Shown here one piece after another: positions 53,265-63,916 of a stretch of 64,000 nucleotides of DNA. A program made the position numbers and the translations under genes. This stretch comes from Hofstenia miamia. Taxonomy: Eukaryota; Xenacoelomorpha; Acoela. The stretch lies in NCBI GenBank assembly GCA_004352715.1, contig SCFE01000013.1, positions 975,544 through 1,039,543 on the forward strand. Reading direction: 5' to 3'. Under the pieces are notes generated by a model that did no database searches, had not been told where the DNA came from, and saw only the letters and a list, made by a program, of their open reading frames with translations. The stretch's first letter is position 1. The number at the start of each line of letters is the position of its first letter.

Positions 53265-53695
53265 GGAAGTTAATGGGAGTTTAGTGAATGCAACAGTAGA
53301 TACCAGAGCTGCCACCTTGATTATTAGTGATGAATGTTGCACAGCTCTAATTGAAGTGTCCAGAAATAAGATCTCTCTTCAAGGAAAAATTAGAAATGTG
53401 AATTAATAGGGATGTTTTTCAGGTGGACTTAGTTGTTGTGGATACATCCAACCAACCATGGCTGAATGATATAATATTAGGAAGTGATTTCTTGAAGTGT
53501 AATGCCTGCATTATTGACTATGGGAATAATACCATCTCTATCAAAGATCATGAGGCCATGCAACTAACCACAATTCCTGAAAAGGACATTTACTTTCAAC
53601 TCACTGAGCCTGTGTACCTTGAAACATGGCATTGGACAAGAGCTGCAGTGTTCACTGATAACAACTATAATGGCAATGTAATGGTTTCAGGATAG
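53265..53695 (+). pseudogene. Ty3/gypsy aspartic protease, active site mutated
   Basis: VNATVDTRAATLIISDECC near 53284-53340 is the active-site loop, where the usual D-T-G reads D-T-R (53299-53307). A stop separates it from 53423-53695, which has VVVDTSNQPWLNDIILGSDF, the I-L-G-x-D-F flap/C-terminal signature. The Gly to Arg change would abolish the active site. Confidence 0.75.
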
Positions 53696-53734
53696 AAGAG
53701 GAGCCATCATAAGGGTGTTAATTTTTCACCTGAC

Positions 53735-54700
53735 TTGTGTTATGTCTGGCATGGAAAAACTTACATCATTATATTAAACAGTTCTATACTCCCAATCCTA
53801 TTCAATACCTCAAAACTAAAGATAGTGGCAGTACCCATTCAAATTGAAAATTTAAATACAGCCTGTCTATCCATATTTATGGCTGTTCAGGATCTGGAGG
53901 AACCGTCCCACATTGTTAAGAATCCCAATATTACAAGTGAGTCCCATCTGCATCTCAATGAAGCAGAACACATGTCATTGATATCATTGTTAAAGAGCAA
54001 GAATGATGTTTTTAATTATGGAGCTATAAGTGTTGGGCAAGCAATAGGCAAAGAACACACTATCAATGTGAAGCATGATAACCCCATTCAACTCCCAGTA
54101 CACTGAGTCCCTGAGAAGTTAAAGGATGAATACAACAAAATCTTGAGTGATCTTATAGAGAGTGGAATCATTCAGGGAAGCAACAGTCCCTACACTGCCC
54201 CAACTGTCTTCATAAAGCAGAGTGAAAAATATCAATTATATATTGATTTTTGAAAGTTGATTGACATTACAATTAAAGACGCTTATCCTCTCCCACAAAT
54301 TGAAAACATACTATATGACAACAGCCATTATAAGTTTTTCTCATGCCTTGACTTATGTAAGACTTATTGGCAGGTTCCAATGAGACCATCAGATATACAA
54401 AAAACTGATTTTATTATGCTGTAGGGATTGTATGAATGGAAATACATGGCATTTGGCCTATGCAATGCCCCTGCCACCTTCCAATGATACATAACTAAGG
54501 TTCTCAAGAATAATGCCAATGTACTGAAACCTGGGATTTCTGCCTACATAGATGATATTTTAGTAGCTAGTGATACTTTTGCTGAACACCTGGAAAAATT
54601 AAAGCACACTCTAGATCTGCTACAAATGGCTGGACTCAAGGTGAACAGCAACAAGCGTGCCTAATGGTAGACCAAAGTTACTTTCATGGGATGAGTAATT
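53735..54700 (+). pseudogene. Ty3/gypsy reverse transcriptase
   Basis: After a connecting frame (53735-54106), the RT motifs come in order: IQGSNSPYTAPTVFIKQSE (54172-54222), IDF followed by a stop, then KDAYPLPQIENIL, FFSCLDLCKTYWQVPM (catalytic Asp), FGLCNAPATFQ and the catalytic YIDDILVAS with YIDD at 54545-54556. At least four in-frame stops occur. Motif content is complete, so decay is by point mutation rather than deletion. Confidence 0.85.
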
Positions 54701-54959
54701 GAGCCTGGGAAGATATTTATTAAAAGTAATGCCAAAGACTTCCTTGATAAGATCCAAACCCCTAAGAGCAGGAAAGATGTCCATATATTAATGGGCTTAT
54801 TACAGGATGTTTATCCCTTATATGGCCTGGAAAACCAAAAATATCTCACAATTGCTGAAAAAGTCAGTTGAGTTCAAATGGACATGGGCTGTACAAGAAA
54901 ACATAGAACAAATGAAATATGAATTGAAGAAGATCCCTATGTGAAACACACCAGACTAT

Positions 54960-55340
54960 ATGAAAGATTGTCAACTGTGATGCCAGTGCAGTGGCAATTA
55001 GCAGCATGTTAACCCAAATAATAGATGGAGTTGAAAGTCCTGTACAATATTTTAGTCATATGCTATGAGCTGCAGAGAAAAACTATGGGGCAACAAAATG
55101 CAAGATGTTGGCCATAATCAAGTCCTTGAAAAAATTTTGATATTTCATACATGGGCATGCTTTTGTAATGCACAGACAACAGTGTGCTTGTATGGCTAAA
55201 AAAGTTTTCAGGCAACAAGTCCAACATCATTGCTAGGTGAATCAAATACCTGAATGATTTCTCATTTTCCATTCAACATCAGCCAGGAAAACTGCATCTC
55301 AATGGTGATTATTGGACTGCACTGCCAAGCTATGAGCAAG
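54960..55340 (+). pseudogene. Ty3/gypsy RNase H
   Basis: IVNCDASAVAISSMLTQIID (first catalytic Asp), YFSHML, AAEKNYGATKCKMLAIIKSL (the second catalytic Glu of the K-E-x-L motif reads Lys here) and FIHGHAFV give the RNase H fold in the expected place after RT. Stops interrupt it. Confidence 0.75.
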
Positions 55341-55639
55341 ATCTCAAGAAGCTGGCCAGAGAAAGAATTCAGTTCAGACTTATCCCCCTAACAGAGTATG
55401 AGCTGCTCCCTGAAATTTATGCTGACCAAAAGGGAAAGGCTATTCTTCTGATCATGGTGCATGAAGAAATAACTAAACAAGAAATAATTTACCATCAACA
55501 GCATGATAAGGTATTATCAGATATGATAAAAAGAATCCATTTTTTTCAGATGGACCTGATAGTAAACTGATACTTTAAATGATTCAACTGGCAATTAACC
55601 ACACAAGGCCTCTTATATGCAAAAAGCAGAAATAACAGG

Positions 55640-56510
55640 CTAACCATTCCAGAATACTTCCATTGTGATCTCATGAGAAGAGTGCATGAATGAGGCCATC
55701 TCAGCATAATTCAGACAGAAACTTCTTTAACACCTGATATGTTACAATAGGAGTAAGATCAGCTGTAGTGGACTTCATTGATAAATGAGAGAAGTTTCTC
55801 TTACAAAATGCCAAAAACTTTCCCAAACAAAGAGTAGAACTCAAATGTTGGCCAGCTGAGAAACCTAGTGAAGTTGTTCATATGAATCTGGAGAAATTGT
55901 ATAAGAATGATGAAGGATATCAATATCTTTTAGTTTTGGTAGACCACATCACCAAGCATGCCCAACTCATTCCTCTAAGTAGCACAATTGCTGAATGGGT
56001 GGCAGAAAAGATAGTGAAAGAATGGATTTTCAAGTTTGGACCAATGCAGAAACTTGTTTCTGATCATGGACCCCAATTTGAAAATAATTTAATGCAAGCC
56101 TTAATGAAAGAGATGGAAATAATACACAAATTCACTACCACATATCATCCACAAGCAAATGGATTGGTAGAACAGAACATTGATCAAGTTACTCAGTGGC
56201 TCTATCATGTATGGTGGGTAACCAATGGAAACAAGTAACTGAGGTCATCAAATACCTCTATAACACATCTGTGCATTTGATGATGAAAGTAAGTCCCTTT
56301 AAAGCTATGTTTGGACATGAAGCTCTGACACTGCTTTCAATGAGGTTCCCAAATTATCATGAGAATAATGTGGAGAAGTATGTATCCAGGATGATTAACA
56401 AAATGCTACAAGTTAATTTAACTGTGTGTCACAATATCAATCAATCCATTATACATCAGAAGAAAAACTTTAATAAAAAAATTGTATGGCAAACCACACA
56501 AGCAAGGTGA
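55640..56510 (+). pseudogene. Ty3/gypsy integrase
   Basis: An HHCC-like N-terminus begins near 55650 (EYFHCDLMRRVHE then GHLS). The DDE core is at 55882-56238: DEGYQYLLVLVDHITKHAQL, LVSDHGPQFE (second Asp) and YHPQANGLVEQ (Glu). The position of the first catalytic Asp reads Asn in VVHMNLEK. A frameshift at about 56210 continues the C-terminal part at 56196-56510 (YNTSVHLMMKVSPFKAMFG). It is inactive. Confidence 0.8.
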
Positions 56511-57012
56511 CAAAGCTTTCACATACTTTCCATGTCTGGTAACTGATTACAAACAAGGGCAAAAATTGATAAAAACTGGCAGGGCCCATTCACAATAGTG
56601 AAGGTACTTGATCATGTAACATCAGCCAGTAGTTGTTATTATTTATCAGTCAGATGTCACACTTTTCATGTTGGTGACTGGTTGTTGTCATATTTGTACA
56701 TATTGTAAATAGCAGTGTATATAAAGAATGAAGCATTTGTAAATAGGAAATAGTTTGAACTGTATTCTCTTCTTGTTCACTAGAATCACCCCACTGATTC
56801 TACAATATATATTAACTAAAGTTGAGAAGATTAGACTTGTGATGGTCCTATGTGAGGAATATGAAGACAAGATTCCTGAACCAATAGAAAGTCTACATTT
56901 CCATATGGAAAATTTTCTAATATTATATCAAGAGGTCTATTGCAATCTTCTGCTTTGACATTAAGTCCTCTGACATAGCTCTCTCTAGATTCAACCCAGT
57001 GATTCTACATTA
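56511..57012 (+). repeat. Ty3/gypsy 3' end with LTR-like terminus
   Basis: Holds the last integrase remnant (GPFTIVKVLDHVTS), a TATATAAAG near 56718-56726 that may be the LTR promoter, CACCCCACTGATTCTACA at 56787-56804 and a second ATTCTACA end at 57003-57010. Which of these is the true LTR 3' end is uncertain. Confidence 0.45.
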
Positions 57013-59171
57013 AGATTAGCAACTCTGACAAAGTTTGATAAGCTAGAACCACTTCAATATATTCATTCCTTTTTCATGAAAATGTGACCCTACATTTTAC
57101 AGCTAAATGCTTATTCCAAAATGTAAAGCCTGCTGCACTCCTAAGCCAAAGTTTGTTAAAATTACAAATTGAAAATATATTAAGGCAGTCAAACTATTTT
57201 AATGCCTGCTGTTGGGCATTATTGTACTGAATTCTTGCAAATATTTTCAATATTATCATGACTGACTAATTTAGTTTGTTTGTACACTGATCTCAAATCC
57301 AGAAAGTCAAATTCTAGTCTAGAACTGTTGTGACTCAAGGAATAGCTAAGCTGCAAAAAACAACCTTTACTATTGTATGCGAGATGGACAATATGAAGAA
57401 TATGATTTGTAAATGTGTATGCTATATTCTAGAAATGAAAATATTTCAACATTCTCATGAGGCATCATTTCTACCTAAACCTTTTTATAATTTAGTAAAG
57501 GTGATACCTCATCATCATTTCTTTGCATTGGAAACAACCCACCTGTTTTAAACCTGTCAAAAATATTTAATGTGCTTAGTTATTAAATTAGCATGATCAA
57601 GCATCAAAATAATATACAAATCAGAATTTTTGTCTCATAATGAATTTCAGAAGAAGTAATCATTGAGATTCTGAAAAATTAATCAAACAGAATCTGAAAA
57701 TATCAATCAATATTAATTGCGACAAGCAGTTTGACATTAAACTAAATCCTAAATCTTTTCCTGTATTCAGAGAAAAAGAACTCACTCATAGTTATTAAGG
57801 AATTAATTGAATTTTGAATGTTTCAAATTTCATTTTAGGATAAATTAATCATATTTTAAAATGGGAATGGGGTTGCATTTGTAGAAGCACTGGGTTGAAT
57901 CTAGAGAGAACTATGCCAGAGGACTTAATGTGAAAGCAAAAGGTTGCTTAGGTGAACATTGACTAGAGCAGCAGTGGTTCCAACTAAGCAACAATTTGCC
58001 TATTTTCATTTGATTTGGTGTGTCTTATATACAATCATTTTAACAATATGTACAAACATACAAACAACTAGTCACTAGTGCACACTGATGTTACACATTC
58101 AATAGTGGTGTGTGAAATGCAATATTCAAAATGATAAAATGTAACCAATACAATCTTACATATTTCAAGATGAAATTTTGAATTAAAGAGAGGAATGTGC
58201 ACTACTACATTTGGCATGTAATCTGCTCCAATATTTTAGTGCAGAGTCTAAGAAAATGAACAAATATCTATACACCAATAATAATGGATTCAATTTTGTT
58301 GTGTTCTATACACACTTTTGCATCAAGTGTTACCATGTTTTGAATGTGGTTGCAATATGAAATGGTTAATTAAGGAGTATCATTTGCTAAAATTGTGAAA
58401 AAATCAATTTAAAAAAGAATGATGATCAATTTTATTAATTATTTTTTCAAAAAATATTATAAACACAAACATATGGTTTGATTAAAGTTTATTCATTTAT
58501 TAAATATCAAATACAGTCCATTGAAATCCCTGTGCCTAGCACATGCAGATTCTCAATAAAACAGAAAAATTAGAACATCAATTCTACAATAAAATTAGAT
58601 AACATTTTTCAAACACAAAGTGGTAATCATTTCTGACAAAGAAATACAAAGCAGTGATTTGGAATAGAATATTCCATTATGAGTAAATCCTCTTGATAAT
58701 AACACAAAGATTAGCTTGTGAGATGATCATGTCACAGCTATAGTTATTTTGTGTTTGTTTGCTGAATATGTTTTCTATATAGTTACTCTGTTCCACCCTT
58801 GAATCAAGTATTCCTAGAAAAGAAACATGTGACTGTTACATTATCTGCCATGGATACTAAGAAACTAACACAGCTCTATGCTGTCTAGAAACAATTAAAT
58901 CACATCACCACATGACCCTGCCATCAGACCATTTTTGGAGCAGATTTTGCATGTAAGACAACACACTGAAATCATTTATTGACAAATTATTATTTTGCAA
59001 TTTATAGTGATATTGAAATTCCATCAGTTATGTATTTGTAAATATGTTCAGATCAATATTTATGGTGGTCACATCTGAAATTTTCAAGATTTACCTCAAA
59101 ATGGACATTTCCGTTTATTTATCAAAACTTAAGTTCATTTTAGCCATAAATCTTGAAAGTTTGATATCTGG
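57013..59171. other. CpG-poor, gene-free tract
   Basis: About 2.1 kb with almost no CG dinucleotides and no coding frame of substance. At 57884-57955 it contains an inverted copy of the LTR terminus (ACTGGGTTGAATCTAGAGAG, complementary to 56984-57003), probably a solo-LTR piece on the minus strand. Confidence 0.55.
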
Positions 59172-59179
59172 TCTGGTAT

Positions 59180-59498
59180 CAGGATATTCGAGACGAGTTC
59201 GAGTTACTCGGAAGTTCGAGTATATATTTAAAAAAATTCCGAATTTGACCAAGTTTTTTTTAATTCCGAGTTTTCTTATGGTAAAAAAACATTTGTTTTA
59301 CAATAATTCTAAGCTAAAAATATTTATTTCCGATTGATAAAGAAATTGAAATTTTAAATAATTTAATTTTAACGGTATTTTCGAGTGGATTTTCGATCGA
59401 GTTCGAGTTGTGATGATTTCTCTTACGAGTTTTCCGATCGAGTTTTGCGAGCTTATTCGACGTCGAGTTTTTAACATTCCGAGTACTCGAAAACCCTG
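59180..59498. mobile_element. 319-bp hAT-type MITE with perfect 8-bp target duplication, TCGAG-rich
   Basis: The left end CAGGATATTCGAG and the right end, reverse-complemented as CAGGGTTTTCGAG, are inverted repeats. TCTGGTAT flanks both sides (59172-59179 and 59499-59506). TTCGAGT/ACTCGAA words recur through the element, giving it many CG dinucleotides in an otherwise CpG-poor region. It has no coding capacity. Confidence 0.9.
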
Positions 59499-59907
59499 TC
59501 TGGTATTTAGTCGTTGCGAAAAAGTACTAATAATTATTTCAGTATAGTATGACATCGTGGATTTACTTTCTTTAAGGCAAACCAATATAAGTAGGCTTGA
59601 CAATAATTAACATACTAAATTTTTTGACATAGCATCATCATTGCTTGTTTGGAAAATATTTAATTAATTTTGATTTCTCATGTTTCCAAAAAAGTTGTTT
59701 CTCCATAATTATGAAATCAAAATACTATTTAGCTTTCTTTCATTTAAGCAAATATATGCTTAGGATAAGTATGGATAAGAGTCAAAGCAATATATTTGCT
59801 AAAAAGTTACAATTAATCTACAAACTAAATATGAAACATATAATAATAATAAATATCTGTGTGCGTGTGTGTCTATGTATGTGGTGAGCTCAGTGTAAAA
59901 AATCAGT

Positions 59908-61177
59908 AAATGTGGACACACTTTATCACTCAAATGATTCCAACTCTGATTTCCACGCCGTTTATTTCGACATTCGCAAAGACTTTGATTCCATATCCCA
60001 TAAACGGCTACTTTCTAAGTTAGCCGACGTGGGCTTTGCTAATGACATCCTTTCCCTGCTCTCTTCCTACGTATCCAATCGCGTCCAATGTGTCAAAATA
60101 AAGAATACTCTTTCTAACCCTGGTAATGTTGTGAGTGGTGCCCCTCAGGGCAGTGTCCTCGGGCCCCTGCTGTTTCTCCTATTTAAAAACGACATCCCTG
60201 ACGCTGTTAGGTATTCAAATTGTAAGCTGTTTGCCGATGATCTCAAACTGTATCACAATTCGTTATCTGAGTTACAGCGTGACATCGATTCCGTCCATTC
60301 ATGGACTCTCAGAAATGGGCTAACTTTTCATTGTGGGAAAACCGAGTTACTGTCTAATAGCGCTGCAGCTGAAACCTACCTCACGCTCTGCGGTGAGGTA
60401 ATTCGGCGCAGTAATGTCGTCAAAGATCTCGGTGTTTATATCGATGCTTCGCTATCATGGCGGTACCACGTCAAAGTTAAACTTAAGGCCTCTGTTCGCA
60501 GTTTCCATAGAGTCAAACGATGTATTCCTTTTTCTTCCCCCTTGCGGACGAAACTAGAAATGTATAGTGCCTGTGTCAAGCCAATTCTTTTGTACAACTC
60601 ATTTATTTGGTGTCCCGATATTACTTGGTTAAAGAAGCTCGAAAAATTCCAAATGAAAGTTTTTAAATGGGTTTGCGGTACCAGTTCATATCAGAGTCAA
60701 CTCGTTCAGTTAAAGACCCTGCCTATTTGTTACCACCTGATTTATTCTGACATTCTTCTTTTACACAAACTTATCAACCGGAAATTCGACCTTGAGGTAA
60801 CCAACTATGTTGTGCTATCTGAAGGGAGAAGTGGCTCCAGACTTGAGAGCAGGGAACTTTTTAAACTGAACAAAACTCGCAAATTCAAGACTCGTGACTC
60901 TTACTTTTACCGTTCTGCTGTAAACGCAAATGCCATTCTGGAACAAATGCCTGACCTGTCATTTCAATTGCCCTATGCTCTTTTCAAACGCCGCCTTTTT
61001 AATTTTCTACATCTTAAAACTATTGACTTTGATCAGAATATCTCCTGTACCTATTTTGTAAAATGTAAATGTATTACTTGTCGATCCTAATTATTTTCAC
61101 GTGATGCCTCACCATGGGCCAAATAAAGTCTTTTACTACTACTACTACTACTAATACTACTACTACTACTACTAGCA
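59908..61177 (+). mobile_element. LINE D: young 5'-truncated non-LTR retrotransposon nested in LINE A
   Basis: It starts abruptly inside the RT, typical of 5' truncation during target-primed reverse transcription. It ends with GGGCCAAATAAAGTCTT and a (TAC)n tail at 61131-61176. The intact 392-codon frame, high GC and clean tail show recent insertion. No target duplication is evident; the site shows a small deletion instead. Confidence 0.85.
59912..61090 (+). CDS. LINE D reverse transcriptase C-terminal part (intact frame, 5' truncated)
   Basis: The frame is open for 392 codons to TAA at 61088-61090. It has FHAVYFDIRKDFDSISH (first catalytic Asp), SGAPQGSVLGPLLFLL and the catalytic FADD within CKLFADDLKLYHN. 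The thumb follows (VVKDLGVYIDASLSWRYHVK), then the C-terminal domain (KPILLYNSFIWCPDI ... LEKFQMKVFKWVCG) of Jockey/CR1-group LINEs. The endonuclease and RT fingers are missing through truncation. The first in-frame ATG is internal, so it is not expected to be a functional gene by itself. Confidence 0.85.
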   Translation: MDTLYHSNDSNSDFHAVYFDIRKDFDSISHKRLLSKLADVGFANDILSLLSSYVSNRVQCVKIKNTLSNPGNVVSGAPQGSVLGPLLFLLFKNDIPDAVRYSNCKLFADDLKLYHNSLSELQRDIDSVHSWTLRNGLTFHCGKTELLSNSAAAETYLTLCGEVIRRSNVVKDLGVYIDASLSWRYHVKVKLKASVRSFHRVKRCIPFSSPLRTKLEMYSACVKPILLYNSFIWCPDITWLKKLEKFQMKVFKWVCGTSSYQSQLVQLKTLPICYHLIYSDILLLHKLINRKFDLEVTNYVVLSEGRSGSRLESRELFKLNKTRKFKTRDSYFYRSAVNANAILEQMPDLSFQLPYALFKRRLFNFLHLKTIDFDQNISCTYFVKCKCITCRS

Positions 61178-62024
61178 TGGTTGTGTCTCCGATTGTATTT
61201 TGTCGATGTAAAAGTACGATTTTTAATTTTTTTATTTATTGGAACACTGTTTACAATTAATTCAATTTTGTTTGTTATTTCTTTTACCGCATTGGAGGAA
61301 ATTATAATGAATGGAGTTTTTTCAATATTTTTATTTTTAATTGATTGCATGTGAAATACCTAGAAAGCTTTTCAATATCACTTTTCAAATTTTTTGTGGC
61401 CCTAAATGCATCATTATCTGTATTTATGTTTAAAGTTGTCATTTACATATATTGCAAATAGAACGGCCCCTGGTACTGTGCCTTGAGGTACTCCTCGATC
61501 GGTTGTAATGTAATCAGATTTCATGTTATTCATTAATACATGCTGTTTTCTATTTTTTGAAAAAACTCATAATTATTTTAATTGAATTTTGTTGAAATCC
61601 ATAATTGTTAAGCTTAATTGATAAAATTTAAAATTCATTGAATTAAAAGCTTTGCTTAAGTCTAGAAGGGCTATGCAACTGGATTTATTTTAAGATTTAT
61701 TAGCGGATATTTTTTCAATAATTGAAATAATTGCATCACTTGTACTATGTTTAGCGCGAAAACCATATTGTTTGGATGATAAAATATTCTCAGATGCAAG
61801 ATATTGATTGATTTGAATGTGCAGTAACCTTTCAAATAGCTTACTAAAAGGATGAGTTATTGAAATTGGCCTATAATTTTAAGCAATAAGGGGATCTCCA
61901 ATTTTATACAAATGTGTTATAGCTGATTTTTCTCCGGAAATTCGTTTTCAACTAAACATTGATTAAATGCAAATAATAAATGGTCACCAAATACATGAAA
62001 AAAATTTTTAATTATAAAGTATCA

Positions 62025-62992
62025 TATCCTAGTCAACCTTTTTTGTTTCTCTTTCCAATTATGGTATCAAAATTAATTTGTTCCGTACTCATTGAACGTT
62101 ATCGTGTAGGTATCGACCATTGCCCAAGATTAGAAACATTCCAATTAGGTCTTAAATAACAAATTGGTAAATAAATATAGTATTTATTTCATAGAAGTAT
62201 GTAGTCTCTATCATATTGTGTTTGGAAAATTCATTTTTCAGCAAAATGCCCTTGAAAACTATTTCCAAGTTTTGCTTGGTTCCATGTGAGCTTCGAACTT
62301 TAATAATTTTCTTTGAACAAGAGGAATAGTATTTGCATACCTAAACAAAGATTTATGTAATTTAAGGGAGGGGGTAAACATTTCATTGTGCACCACTAAT
62401 GTATGATGTTTTTTTTGCATTAACTTTCTGATTTACATGGCGGAATTATTTGATTCGTTTAGAATTGGGTCTTCAAAGTAATTAGGAATTGATGCATTCA
62501 GTTTTTGCTTAGATTCTTTATTCATACCATTGTTGCGATAAACTTTGGAAATACAAAAATATCGATACTGCCCTCCTATAAACTATTGAGAAAAGTCGAT
62601 TTACTAATATGTAAGTGTCAATTTCATTAATGATTTAAGGTTTTTCAGGTTCTTACCAATATTTTATGTCATAACTAACTATTAATTTTGGCCTTTTGAA
62701 ATGTCTAAATATGTTAAGTTATTTTATGTTTAGTGCTTTCCATTGAAGTGTTGTCTATTGCTTGAAATAAACAATGGTTGTGTTTTTGAAATTAACTCTA
62801 ACCGTTTTTATTGGTAATTTTCGAATTTCGGCGATCACAGGGAACTCGACGCTAAAACTACCTCAGAATATTTATTAATTTATTATTTTTTGCAAAAGTT
62901 ACTTAAATTTATATTGATTCAATAAATCAATATTCAATTAATCCTTCTTCACCAAAGAAAATCCCAACATATATATGTATATGTATGTGTGT
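62025..62992. other. Gene-free AT-rich stretch
   Basis: No supported coding frame or repeat boundary, apart from AT-rich simple sequence near 62975-62998. Confidence 0.45.
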
Positions 62993-63757
62993 ATATATAA
63001 GTGAGCTGTAAGTTTCTAATTATTCAACTTTTTGCATAGGATACAATATCATGGCACTAGCACGCTTGAAGAATTCTAGAATAACAACATAAAGTTATAC
63101 AGTCCTATTTATTCTAAAACTATATACATGTACTTCATACATCACAATAAATCTTCAAAATGGTCAGAATTTTGTAGCATCCAGTTCGCGATACTCATTC
63201 TAGCTTCACACTTCTACTCCGTGATTGACTGCATCAGGGATAGATGATAAGGATGCATTCCTAGATGCATTTCATTCGATGATTGAACTGATTGTTGAGA
63301 CTCGAAAACCAGTTCAGATCGTTGAGAGATGGGTGAACTGATTTTGGTGCATCATGTAGAGTAAGTCTTCTCAAACTTAGATACAAGACTTGTGATGCTA
63401 CTGACAGAAGATTGAAATCTCTTAATGTGGCAGTTGATTATTTGCATAAAGAATTGAACAAATTCAAGTTTAGTAGGCAAATCCATTACGTTCACTCGTT
63501 AGAGTCAGCATAACAGTCCGAAAAACACAAATGAAGTGTTATTATATGCCTATCATGCACAGAATTGAATATCGATGATTAATATTCAATATTATTGGTG
63601 ATCACGAGATCCAAATACATAATGACTAAGCAAAGAGTTTCATTTTGTTCTGTTCACTTTATGCTGTTATTGCAAAAATCTTCAAGCGTGCTAGTGCACC
63701 TGATGCTCTATCCTATGCAAAATGGTGCGTAAAAAAATATTACAGCTCATTTATATC
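62993..63757. mobile_element. 0.76-kb element with long (~85-bp) inverted repeats
   Basis: The left arm (about 62993-63080) contains TGAGCTGTAA, TTTTTGCATAGGAT and GCACTAGCACGCTTGAAGA. The right arm (about 63660-63757) is its complement in the same order, with small length differences. The interior has no coding frame. It is a MITE or fold-back element of unknown superfamily; no target duplication could be set because the ends run into AT-rich sequence. Confidence 0.75.
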
Positions 63758-63841
63758 TTATGTTACCATTGGCCATCTCTGTATACATATTTAAATTATA
63801 CTGGAAATATATATATATTTATCCAAATATATTTATTTAAG

Positions 63842-63916
63842 ATGTTTTATGTGATCTATATTGTCCTTTCTCTATTTTTGTTGGTACAATCCAAAAAATA
63901 TGTGGAAAAGGAACAG
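63842..63916 (+). CDS. Possible first exon of a secreted or membrane protein (gene runs out of window)
   Basis: An ATG at 63842 starts MFYVIYIVLSLFLLVQSKKY, a classical signal peptide: a hydrophobic core of about 14 residues with a small-residue cleavage site near VQS. It continues to GAACAG|GTAAGT, a consensus splice donor at 63916 (25 codons, phase 0). The remaining 84 bases are then intron. The family cannot be told from 25 residues, and a chance signal-peptide-like frame in AT-rich DNA remains possible. Confidence 0.5.

Larger units (their letters stand above)
51155..57012 (+). mobile_element. Ty3/gypsy LTR retrotransposon, decayed, primed by tRNA-Trp
   Basis: Order on the plus strand: LTR 3' end, primer binding site, gag with coiled coil and zinc knuckle, protease, RT, RNase H and integrase, then a second LTR-end-like sequence. 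This is a standard gag-pol order. Stops and frameshifts occur throughout. The tRNA-Trp primer is typical of the CsRn1/Kabuki group, but the zinc knuckle is ordinary CCHC. LTR ends are inferred from GCAACCTTCTGCTGTGACA (51167-51185) and its diverged partner at 56944-56962, both followed by ATTCTACA. Full LTR limits are not established. Confidence 0.8.
59836..62024 (-). mobile_element. LINE family A, copy 3, antisense and interrupted by LINE D
   Basis: The sequence at 59836-59905 is the reverse complement of copy 1's 3' end (18020-18110, including the (CA)n run and TGAGCTC). From 61178 to 62024 it is the reverse complement of 16650-18010: for example 61480-61560 matches the PQGT and MNNMKSD region, and 61790-61850 the YGFRAKHS region. 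A deletion at about 61240 removes the part equivalent to 17476-17965. LINE D sits between 59905 and 61178. Only about eight bases of family A sequence (TTGTGTTT) are missing at the insertion point. Confidence 0.85.
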
